From an uncultured Gammaproteobacteria bacterium (GTDB lineage Bacteria > Pseudomonadota > Gammaproteobacteria > SZUA-140), in NCBI GenBank assembly GCA_945787585.1, contig CALZIG010000237.1:1-5794 (forward strand): DNA of 5,794 nucleotides. Direction: 5' to 3'. Position 1 is the stretch's first letter, and every line of letters begins with the position of its first letter. Of the stretch, positions 1 through 5,593 are shown piece after piece. Under the pieces are notes generated by a model. The model worked only from the letters and a program-made list of their open reading frames with translations, searched no databases and was not told the origin of the DNA. Made by a program: the position numbers and the translations under genes.

Positions 1-206
1 CGGTCCATATCTGCACCGGACATATCGAGCTGCTCTTCGAGCTTCGCTACTTTTTCTTTCAGTTTAGGGAGCTGATCTTCTTGCGCTACTTTGGAAGTAA
101 TCAGGATCGTAACTAACAGAAATATAAAAGTAGCGAGCATCAACAACGCGACGTCTGAGAAGCTCTCATGAACATTGGTGTAAGTAAATTTACGTCTATC
201 TTTCAC
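1..206 (-). CDS. MotB-like membrane protein, N-terminal fragment (runs off the left edge)
   Basis: Probable partner subunit of the MotA-like channel encoded just upstream. Only 68 full codons are visible. The N-terminus is short and basic (MKDRRKF if GTG is read as Met). One hydrophobic helix follows at about residues 19-37, with an aspartate (D18, in SFSDVALLML) at its start. This is where MotB, TolR, ExbD and ZorB proteins carry the ion-carrying aspartate. Residues 43-62 (QLPKLKEKVAKLEEQL) look like the beginning of a coiled coil, expected to lie in the periplasm. The start is chosen as GTG at 206 because an in-frame stop lies just upstream and no ATG or TTG occurs between them; no clear Shine-Dalgarno is seen. 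The gene begins 28 bases after the stop of the upstream gene, so the two are probably cotranscribed. Whether an OmpA-type peptidoglycan-binding domain follows cannot be seen. The family assignment is an inference from topology and context. Confidence 0.7.
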   Translation of the reverse strand, partial: MKDRRKFTYTNVHESFSDVALLMLATFIFLLVTILITSKVAQEDQLPKLKEKVAKLEEQLDMSGADMD

Positions 207-234
207 GTGAATGGCGCTGATTAACGGCTATCAA

Positions 235-1242
235 TTATTCATCGGGGGGTCGGCGCGGGCGAAAGCGTAACAGATCTTTAAGGCGCTGCCAGAAGGTACG
301 GTTGAGGTTCTGCATCAGGCGCGCCTCCTGTCGCATTAACATATAACACTGCCGGTTCATCTCAATACTTTCCAGCAGCGAGGTGCGCTCTTCCTGAGAG
401 AGTCCGCGCAGTTTCTCGACCTCTTCGCGAAACTCTTCCATCGCACCGCGTGAGGCACCAAAGGCCGACTGTAGAAACTTAACGCGCTCACCCAGCGAGG
501 CCATTTCAGCATCAAGAAAACGGATGTCTCGTTCCAGCGAAGGTTTGAAATCTGCAGAACAGTAGACGAGGCAGATGCGCATGGTGCGATCAAACAGCCC
601 TTCGACGCCCTGCTCGGTAATCTGTGCGAAGACGCGCAGTAGTACGCCACCCAGAATGGCGCCAAGTAAGGTGGTGTAAAAGGCGGTGCCCATTCCGCCC
701 ATCGCTTTACGCAGCCCCTGGAGTAGCTGATCCTGATCATGACCCAGTGCATCAAGCGAGCTGGTCAGACCGGTCAAAGTGAGCGTCAAACCCATCACGG
801 TGCCGATGAGTCCCAGCGTAATCAACAGATTGCCTGCCACTTCAATCGAACGACTCATGCGTTGAAAGACGGCCAGTTCTACATTGAGTAGCGCTTCGGC
901 ATCGGGCTTGCTGTTGCTGTCCATCGCCATCTTCAGCGACTGGAAATACCGAGCCACGGCACGACTCTCTGAATGCACTTCAAATCCGATCAAGCCCTTC
1001 TCTCTAACCTCTGACTCAATCTGTCGTGCAGCAATCGACTCTTTAGTGAGCGCGATACTTAAGGCAAGGCTGGCGGCGAGTCCAAACACAAAGAATGCAA
1101 GGATGATCCATGTAATGCGGGTCTTGTCTTGCTCGAGGACACCCCAGATACCGGCATCCTGATAAAAACCAAAATAGACGGCGGTGGCTGCCAGTGCCCA
1201 GGTAAACCACAATAGCAACGTGCGATAGGGGCGATGCCTCAT
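235..1242 (-). CDS. MotA/TolQ/ExbB-family proton channel protein, four-helix type
   Basis: Inner-membrane channel subunit that would form an ion-driven complex with the MotB-like protein encoded downstream. Four membrane segments are visible, at about residues 7-26, 43-66, 135-160 and 183-206. A cytoplasmic stretch of about 70 residues lies between helices 2 and 3, and a charged tail of about 125 residues follows helix 4. The family core is clear: LGLIGTVMGLTLTLTGL in helix 3 and GMGTAFYTTLLGAILGG leading into helix 4. The layout resembles MotA and ZorA (four helices) more than TolQ/ExbB (three). The tail (about 235-320) is rich in Glu, Arg and Leu and probably helical or coiled-coil, ending in a basic patch and RRPPDE. 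ATG at 1242 is preceded by AAGG seven bases upstream. The length (335 aa) is near flagellar MotA and well short of a typical ZorA, but no flagellar genes are nearby. The specific function is unknown. Confidence 0.88.
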   Translation of the reverse strand: MRHRPYRTLLLWFTWALAATAVYFGFYQDAGIWGVLEQDKTRITWIILAFFVFGLAASLALSIALTKESIAARQIESEVREKGLIGFEVHSESRAVARYFQSLKMAMDSNSKPDAEALLNVELAVFQRMSRSIEVAGNLLITLGLIGTVMGLTLTLTGLTSSLDALGHDQDQLLQGLRKAMGGMGTAFYTTLLGAILGGVLLRVFAQITEQGVEGLFDRTMRICLVYCSADFKPSLERDIRFLDAEMASLGERVKFLQSAFGASRGAMEEFREEVEKLRGLSQEERTSLLESIEMNRQCYMLMRQEARLMQNLNRTFWQRLKDLLRFRPRRPPDE

Positions 1243-1302
1243 GCAGCGGCCTTGCTACACATCATCACACACAGCTGCTTAGCAGGATTACTTGCCACCG
1301 TC

Positions 1303-1320
1303 CTATCCCCCCGAACTCAT
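1303..1320 (-). other. Possible five-codon leader ORF in the 5' region of the MotA-like gene
   Basis: An ATG at 1320 opens a five-codon frame (MSSGG, then TAG) and has AGGA (1329-1332) eight bases upstream. It lies within the roughly 94-base leader predicted from the promoter candidate at 1343-1371. A frame this short can easily arise by chance, and its coding content shows no regulatory amino-acid run. I list it only because the ribosome-binding spacing is good and it sits in the leader. Confidence 0.12.
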
Positions 1321-1342
1321 ATTATTATTCCTAATAGATCGA

Positions 1343-1371
1343 AATATAAAACAGAAAGGGCCTAATGTCTT
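1343..1371 (-). promoter_or_regulatory. Candidate sigma70 promoter for the MotA/MotB-like pair
   Basis: On the minus strand AAGACA (1366-1371, four of six matches to TTGACA) is followed after exactly 17 bases by TATATT (1343-1348, five of six matches to TATAAT). Transcription would start near 1336, giving a leader of about 94 bases before the ATG at 1242. The site lies in the 154-base gap after the metallopeptidase gene, which would allow the channel pair to be expressed independently. The call rests on consensus match only. Confidence 0.4.
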
Positions 1372-1396
1372 GTTTAAGCGGTTGCTGATCTGATAA

Positions 1397-2080
1397 TTAA
1401 CGGCGTAGAAAACGAATCCAGCGCCAGATATTCAACAGGCTCGACAATGAAGCGGCCAGATAGGTGAATGCGCACGCGCGTAGGATTTTTTTGGCGGCGC
1501 GCTCCTCAGTCGGAGTGAGATACTGCCCCGCCTTGATCAGTGGCATCGCTTTACCAAAGCTGGCATCCCACTCCACTGGTAAAGTCACAAGATGCACCAG
1601 TGCGGAGACCCCCAGGCTTGCCAGCCCGATTAAAAACATCAATATCCCTGCCGAAGGTGCCCGTGTGACCCCCACCAGCAGCGGCACTGCAAACATCGCC
1701 AGCGACCCCGCCTTTTCGGTGACCTGGGCGATCCGCACCAACTTGCCGCGCAGCAGCAATTTCGGATCGCCTTGCTGATGCTGAATCGCATGCCCCACCT
1801 CGTGAGCTGCCACTGTGACGGCGGTGAGTGACTTGCCATCGAAATTGGCCTCACTGAGCCGCACGCAACGATCAGTTGGATCGTAGTGATCGCCCAGCGT
1901 CGTCTTTTCGACTTTCACCGCTTCCAGCCCACACTTGCTCAACAGGTGACGTGCAAATTCTGCCCCGTTCCCCGGATAACGCTCCTGATGCTGACTGTAT
2001 CGTGAAAGTACAGAGCGCGCCCACAACTGTGGGCCAAAGATCAGCGCTAACAATAAGATGGCTAAAACGACTAGATGCAT
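1397..2080 (-). CDS. YugP-type membrane neutral zinc metallopeptidase
   Basis: Putative membrane-bound zinc peptidase of the YugP family (Zn_peptidase_2). An N-terminal hydrophobic segment (residues 2-20) is followed by a soluble part with the sequence NFDGKSLTAVTVAAHEVGHA. Its HEVGH (93-97) is the HExxH zinc and catalytic motif: H93 and H97 as ligands, E94 as catalytic base. The family's second signature appears as LPVEWDAS, with E170 the likely third ligand. Hydrophobic segments at about 126-140, 142-168 and 203-217 flank these motifs. The 227-residue length matches the family (about 225). ATG at 2080 is used, with only a weak purine-rich GGGTG upstream. Natural substrates of this family are poorly known. 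It sits 61 bases after the lipoprotein gene and may share its transcript. The family call is firm; the physiological role is not known. Confidence 0.9.
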   Translation of the reverse strand: MHLVVLAILLLALIFGPQLWARSVLSRYSQHQERYPGNGAEFARHLLSKCGLEAVKVEKTTLGDHYDPTDRCVRLSEANFDGKSLTAVTVAAHEVGHAIQHQQGDPKLLLRGKLVRIAQVTEKAGSLAMFAVPLLVGVTRAPSAGILMFLIGLASLGVSALVHLVTLPVEWDASFGKAMPLIKAGQYLTPTEERAAKKILRACAFTYLAASLSSLLNIWRWIRFLRR

Positions 2081-2096
2081 CTAATCACACCCAGCA

Positions 2097-2124
2097 ATGG
2101 GCGTTCATGCCCATAATAACGCCC
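2097..2124 (-). repeat. Overlapping alternative hairpins upstream of the metallopeptidase start
   Basis: Two perfect inverted repeats share the same bases and cannot form together. ATGGGC (2097-2102) pairs with GCCCAT (2109-2114) over a six-base loop. GGGCGTT (2099-2105) pairs with AACGCCC (2118-2124) over a twelve-base loop. The element lies between the lipoprotein stop and the peptidase ATG, ending 16 bases before the start codon. There is no T-run after either stem, so it is not an intrinsic terminator. It could tune translation or RNA decay, or be chance. Confidence 0.35.
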
Positions 2125-2141
2125 GATAATGGATGCGCTAA

Positions 2142-2663
2142 CTAGCCACCACTCATCTGAGCAATTGGCTTGCGGTTGGCAGGGCCTATCGCACGCATGT
2201 GGCGACTCTTCTGTTGCGCAGAGGCCAGGTCAATCATGTGTGGCTGAAAGTAGACACCACGAAACTCGCCATCGACCGGCTCAATAGAAAGGTAGTAAGT
2301 CGAACCCGCAGCAAACTCGAAACGTTTTGTGTGCTTCATCTGCTTAAATTCGCGAAACGGGCCAGCGTTTGTCAGCGACTTGATGGTGACATCCACTTCG
2401 CCCGGCTTAAGATGTACCACGGTATATTCGGATTTAACCAGATACAGCAACAACTCTTTGTTCAATTCCACCGCAATACGGTTATCTGCTGCACCCATAT
2501 AGCGCTCCGTATCAGGGCGTAGAAAATAGATAACCGCGTAGTCACCAGAACCACCCTGTACCCATGAATGCCCCTGATTAAACTCTGAGAACTTCGGCCA
2601 GCCAGTACACCCCGCCAGCGATAACACCAACAGCAGCGCGACTATCTCTCTTTTTCGCAGCAT
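2142..2663 (-). CDS. Small lipoprotein with DUF2846-like domain
   Basis: Predicted secreted lipoprotein of 173 residues. From the ATG at 2663 the N-terminus is a short basic stretch (MLRKRE), a hydrophobic core (IVALLLVL) and the lipobox LSLAGC with C19 as the lipidated residue. Thr follows the cysteine, so there is no Asp +2 inner-membrane retention signal and an outer-membrane location is likely. The mature part begins its recognisable domain at YAVIYFLRPD, resembling the DUF2846 pattern of a beta strand ending in an R-P turn. It continues with ELNKELLLYLVKSEYTVVHL and KPGEVDVTI, and ends in a basic tail. A GTG 14 codons upstream (2705) is also open, but it would put a non-signal-like stretch before the signal peptide, and the ATG has a G-rich ribosome site. 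Function is unknown; the domain name is from pattern memory and moderately sure. Confidence 0.8.
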   Translation of the reverse strand: MLRKREIVALLLVLSLAGCTGWPKFSEFNQGHSWVQGGSGDYAVIYFLRPDTERYMGAADNRIAVELNKELLLYLVKSEYTVVHLKPGEVDVTIKSLTNAGPFREFKQMKHTKRFEFAAGSTYYLSIEPVDGEFRGVYFQPHMIDLASAQQKSRHMRAIGPANRKPIAQMSGG

Positions 2664-2671
2664 TTCTAACG

Positions 2672-2676
2672 CCCCC
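2672..2676 (-). promoter_or_regulatory. Ribosome-binding site candidate that supports the ATG start of the lipoprotein
   Basis: GGGGG (minus strand) lies eight bases upstream of the ATG at 2663. It is not a canonical AGGAGG, but together with the signal-peptide layout it favours this start over the GTG at 2705. Confidence 0.35.
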
Positions 2677-2874
2677 ACAACTGAATTAAACCATGCACTG
2701 TGCACCGATCATCTCATTCATTTCTTACCAAAACAAGCGCTTAAAGGGCAGCTACCCCCTGTTGTACCCCCCATAATAAATGGATAATCACTACCAAATA
2801 CTTGCCACATCCCTTCGCGTTTGATTCAATACCCTGTTTTACCCGCGCGCAATAACAATATGGCCACCGCTGCC

Positions 2875-2891
2875 CGTACGAAAAAGGTACG
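2875..2891. repeat. Short inverted repeat upstream of the phosphoribulokinase gene
   Basis: CGTAC (2875-2879) and GTACG (2887-2891) form a perfect five-base-pair stem over the loop GAAAAAG. There is no T-run, so it is not a terminator. It lies about 130 bases before the kinase start and could be a protein site, a leader hairpin or chance. Confidence 0.25.
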
Positions 2892-3019
2892 TGAGACAGG
2901 CGCACTAACAGGAAATTTCGCTTACGGGTGCCCTGAAAAGCACGCAAACAAACATGCATCCGTAACTTTAAGCCACCGATTTAAAAAGAATTTATAACCT
3001 TTAAGGGAGAAGAATACAC

Positions 3020-3892
3020 ATGTCTGCTAAACATCCAGTCATCGTCGTGACGGGCTCATCAGGCGCGGGCACCACCACGGTCAAAAATGCATTCGAGCAT
3101 ATGTTTCACCGTGAGGGCATCAATGCCGCCGTCATCGAAGGGGACGCTTTCCACCGCTATGACCGCCTGACCATGAAAGAAAAAGTGGCTGAAGCCGCGG
3201 AAAAGGGCATCATGGACCTGAGCCATTTTGGCCCTGATGCGAATATTTTCGATAAGCTCGAGGCCCTTTTCAAGAACTACGGCGAGTCTGGTACCGGTCA
3301 AATGCGTAAATACCTGCATAACGAGGCAGAAGCGGCACCCTATAAACAAGACCCCGGCACCTTCACACCGTGGGAGTCAGTCCCTGAAGGCACCGACCTG
3401 CTGTTCTACGAAGGGCTGCATGGCGGCGTAGTCACCAAGGATGTCAATGTGGCGAAGTGGGTCGACCTGCTGGTGGGCGTGGTACCGATTGTTAATCTGG
3501 AGTGGATCCAGAAAATCCACCGCGATACTGCCCAGCGCGGCTACTCTGCCGAGGCGGTTACCAACACCATTCTCCGTCGCATGCCAGACTATGTGAATAC
3601 AATCACTCCGCAGTTTTCACGTACTGATATTAACTTTCAGCGTGTGCCAGTGGTTGATACCTCAAACCCTTTTATCTCGCGTGATATTCCGACCCCGGAT
3701 GAGAGCCTGATTGTGATCCGTTTCAGGCATCCAGAAAAACATGACATGCCATACTATCTTTCAATGTTGAAGGATTCGTGGATGTCGCGCCCAAACACCA
3801 TTGTATTGCCGGGTGGCAAGATGGGGCTGGCGATGGAGATTATCCTCAACCCAGTCGTACATGACCTGATGGAAAATAAACGGACTGCCTAA
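3020..3892 (+). CDS. cbbP: Phosphoribulokinase, proteobacterial class I
   Basis: Cytoplasmic Calvin-cycle kinase: ATP + D-ribulose 5-phosphate gives ADP + D-ribulose 1,5-bisphosphate, the RuBisCO substrate. The 290-residue length fits the octameric bacterial class. The P-loop is GSSGAGTTT (12-20). The substrate loop EGDAFHRYDR holds D42 (catalytic base), H45 and R49. LLFYEGLHGG carries E131, and KIHRDTAQR holds K165, R168 and R173. These align at the same numbers with residues studied in the Rhodobacter sphaeroides enzyme. R31, R234 and R257 are also present, matching arginines I recall as linked to its NADH activation, so allosteric control by NADH is plausible. ATG at 3020 has AAGGGAG (3003-3009) upstream. 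The gene is divergent from the lipoprotein gene and ends at its own terminator, so it is probably monocistronic. No RuBisCO, cbbR or other Calvin gene lies in the window. The symbol prkB is also used for this gene. Confidence 0.96.
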   Translation: MSAKHPVIVVTGSSGAGTTTVKNAFEHMFHREGINAAVIEGDAFHRYDRLTMKEKVAEAAEKGIMDLSHFGPDANIFDKLEALFKNYGESGTGQMRKYLHNEAEAAPYKQDPGTFTPWESVPEGTDLLFYEGLHGGVVTKDVNVAKWVDLLVGVVPIVNLEWIQKIHRDTAQRGYSAEAVTNTILRRMPDYVNTITPQFSRTDINFQRVPVVDTSNPFISRDIPTPDESLIVIRFRHPEKHDMPYYLSMLKDSWMSRPNTIVLPGGKMGLAMEIILNPVVHDLMENKRTA

Positions 3893-3931
3893 GTACCTGC
3901 CTTTCTTAAGGCAAAATTTAAGTAGCAGACT

Positions 3932-3962
3932 AAACGCCATCCCCTTCGGATGGCGTTTTTTT
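3932..3962 (+). terminator. Intrinsic terminator after phosphoribulokinase
   Basis: AACGCCATCC (3933-3942) pairs perfectly with GGATGGCGTT (3948-3957) over a CCTTC loop; an outer A-T pair extends the stem. The 3' side runs into seven T residues (3956-3962). It starts 40 bases after the kinase stop. Read on the minus strand the stem is followed only by TTTAG, so it would be a weak terminator at best for the convergent aldehyde dehydrogenase gene. Confidence 0.92.
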
Positions 3963-4048
3963 ATCTCGTAAAGGCTAAACCTCATGCCTATCAATATGAT
4001 AAAAACAACTATAGCTAATTGATTAATTTTAGACCTGACCTTTTTATT

Positions 4049-5566
4049 TTATCCAAGATCAAACTTAATGCCCTGAGCAAGCGGTAACTCTCGACTCCAG
4101 TTGATGGTGTTGGTCTGACGTCGCATGTACGCCTTCCAGCAGTCGGAGCCTGCCTCACGTCCGCCGCCGGTCTCTTTTTCGCCGCCGAAGGCGCCGCCAA
4201 TCTCTGCGCCAGAAGTGCCAATATTGACGTTTGCGATGCCACAGTCGCTCCCTTGTGCCGATAGAAACCGTTCCGCGTGCTGCAATGTGTTGGTGAAAAT
4301 CGCGGAGGAAAGCCCTTGCGGTACATCGTTTTGCAATGCAATCGCCTCATCGAGAGCCTTATATTTCATTACATAGAGAATGGGCGCGAAGGTCTCCGCT
4401 TTCACCACATCAAGCTGATGATCGACTGCGATCAAAGTCGGTGTCACAAAATAGCCTTTGCCACGTCTCGGCGTGCCACCATAGAGCAACCGTCCCCCCT
4501 GCTGCTGTGCCTGCGCGATCGCAGCATTAAACCCTGCCACCGCAGCCTGGTCGATCAACGGCCCCATCAGTGTCTTTTTACGTAATGGATTACCCATCCG
4601 TACCTGCCCGTATGCGTGAATCAATGCGGCAATCAGCTTTTTATAAATCTTATGATGCACGATCAAACGGCGGGTCGAGGTACACCGTTGCCCGGCCGTA
4701 CCGACGGCCCCAAAAACAATCGCGGGAATCGCCAGCTCGAGGTCAGCGCTTTGGTCCACAATAATCGCATTGTTGCCACTACACTCGAGCAGATAGCGCC
4801 CCAGACGACACGCGACACGTTCGGCAACCTGATGACCGACCTGGCTTGACCCGGTAAAGGACATCAACGCCACGCGTTGATCATCGACAAAGCGCTGTGC
4901 CAGTGCATTATCCACCGGCAGGAAGAGCGAAAAAATACCGGGATGCCCCATCTTTTCCAAGACCTGATGACAGATCTGTTGCACGGCAACCGCACACAGC
5001 GGGGTCTTTGATGACGGCTTCCACACCACCGTATTACCGCAGATCGCAGCGATAAAGGCGTTCCACGCCCACACGGCCACCGGAAAATTGAATGCACTAA
5101 TCACACCGACGACGCCCAGTGGATGCCACTGCTCATACATGCGATGCTCGGCACGTTCGGAGTGCATGGTGTTTCCGTACAGCATGCGGGACTGCCCAAC
5201 GGCGAGGTCGGCGATATCAATCATCTCCTGTACCTCGCCATCCCCCTCCTGTTTGATCTTGCCCACCTCCATCGCTACCAATGATCCGAGGGCATCTTTG
5301 TTTTCGCGCAGCGCATTGCCGATCTGGCGAATCACTTCGCCACGTTGTGGTGCGGGCACACGCGCCCACACACGTTGCGCGGCAACACTTTCGCGCATCA
5401 CCTTTTCGTAATCTTTTGCGCTACTGGCGTAGACGCGCGCAATCAACTCACCCGTAGCGGGATTGAATGATTCAATCACCCCGGCATCGCGTGTCTTTAA
5501 CCAATGACCATTACTGTAGGTTGCCGCATTATTTTTTTTCAGCCTCAGGGCCTTCAGCAGATCCAT
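4049..5566 (-). CDS. ALDH7-family (antiquitin-type) alpha-aminoadipate semialdehyde dehydrogenase
   Basis: NAD(P)+-dependent cytoplasmic dehydrogenase, likely oxidising L-alpha-aminoadipate semialdehyde (in equilibrium with piperideine-6-carboxylate) to L-alpha-aminoadipate in lysine breakdown. ALDH7 hallmarks are strong: [19 protein letters not shown] (148-166, with N160), VWKPS with K183, FTGS (237-240), general base E261 in LLECSGNN, catalytic C295 in [14 protein letters not shown] (391-395), and the family-specific C-terminus [15 protein letters not shown] and [14 protein letters not shown]300 after the cysteine and the EGDGEVQE segment (107-114) match the region that binds the aminoadipate group in human ALDH7A1. 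Most relatives read ELGG where this reads ECSG, a change the general active-site pattern tolerates. The 505-residue length is normal. ATG at 5566 has AAGGAG (5574-5579) seven bases upstream. It follows the saccharopine dehydrogenase-family gene by 27 bases, supporting a lysine role. amaB or pcd-type names are used for relatives. Confidence 0.93.
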   Translation of the reverse strand: MDLLKALRLKKNNAATYSNGHWLKTRDAGVIESFNPATGELIARVYASSAKDYEKVMRESVAAQRVWARVPAPQRGEVIRQIGNALRENKDALGSLVAMEVGKIKQEGDGEVQEMIDIADLAVGQSRMLYGNTMHSERAEHRMYEQWHPLGVVGVISAFNFPVAVWAWNAFIAAICGNTVVWKPSSKTPLCAVAVQQICHQVLEKMGHPGIFSLFLPVDNALAQRFVDDQRVALMSFTGSSQVGHQVAERVACRLGRYLLECSGNNAIIVDQSADLELAIPAIVFGAVGTAGQRCTSTRRLIVHHKIYKKLIAALIHAYGQVRMGNPLRKKTLMGPLIDQAAVAGFNAAIAQAQQQGGRLLYGGTPRRGKGYFVTPTLIAVDHQLDVVKAETFAPILYVMKYKALDEAIALQNDVPQGLSSAIFTNTLQHAERFLSAQGSDCGIANVNIGTSGAEIGGAFGGEKETGGGREAGSDCWKAYMRRQTNTINWSRELPLAQGIKFDLG

Positions 5567-5593
5567 CGCGTCGCTCCTTTAGAGTTAGCTTGC

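Larger units (their letters stand above)
2664..3019. other. Divergent intergenic region between the lipoprotein and phosphoribulokinase genes
   Basis: These 356 bases carry no convincing gene; a 72-codon minus-strand frame here has no recognisable features. What can be seen: a paired C-run, TACCCCC (2753-2759) and TACCCCCC (2765-2772), spaced 12 bases apart; a small perfect hairpin at 2875-2891; and an A+T-rich stretch from 2964 to 3002 just before the kinase ribosome-binding site, with several TTA/TAA triplets. TATAAC at 2993-2998 resembles a -10 box but has no good -35 partner and would leave almost no leader. Both divergent promoters should lie here, but I cannot place either with confidence. 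Confidence 0.6.

Noticed and set aside
1..1242. Calling the MotA/MotB-like pair a Zorya defence system
   Set aside because: The order and topology fit ZorA-ZorB, but the tail of the channel protein is short for ZorA, the partner is truncated by the window edge, and no ZorC, ZorD or ZorE-like gene is visible. The name would go beyond the evidence.
2199..2522. 107-codon plus-strand frame opposite the lipoprotein gene
   Set aside because: It is antisense to a gene with a clear signal peptide and domain, has no domain of its own and no ribosome site that stands out.
2142..2705. Start of the lipoprotein at the GTG at 2705
   Set aside because: It would add 14 residues with no signal-peptide character ahead of a normal-length signal sequence that begins cleanly at the ATG at 2663.
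2793..2807. Possible sigma54 promoter on the minus strand (TGGCAAG)
   Set aside because: The -24 half resembles TGGCAC, but the downstream half reads TGGT where TTGC is expected, so the essential GC element is missing.
2741..2959. 72-codon minus-strand open frame in the divergent intergenic region
   Set aside because: No ribosome-binding site, no recognisable domain and an unusual composition; it overlaps the region where both divergent promoters must lie. Treated as chance.
3932..3957. Hairpin as a bidirectional terminator serving the aldehyde dehydrogenase gene
   Set aside because: On the minus strand the stem is followed by TTTAG only, which is too short a T-run for an efficient intrinsic terminator. 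It may still slow transcription, but that cannot be claimed.
4015..4350. 111-codon minus-strand frame overlapping the end of the aldehyde dehydrogenase gene
   Set aside because: It lies in another frame of a gene with unmistakable ALDH7 conservation to its last residues and has a low-complexity, Arg/Ala-rich translation. A shadow of the real gene.
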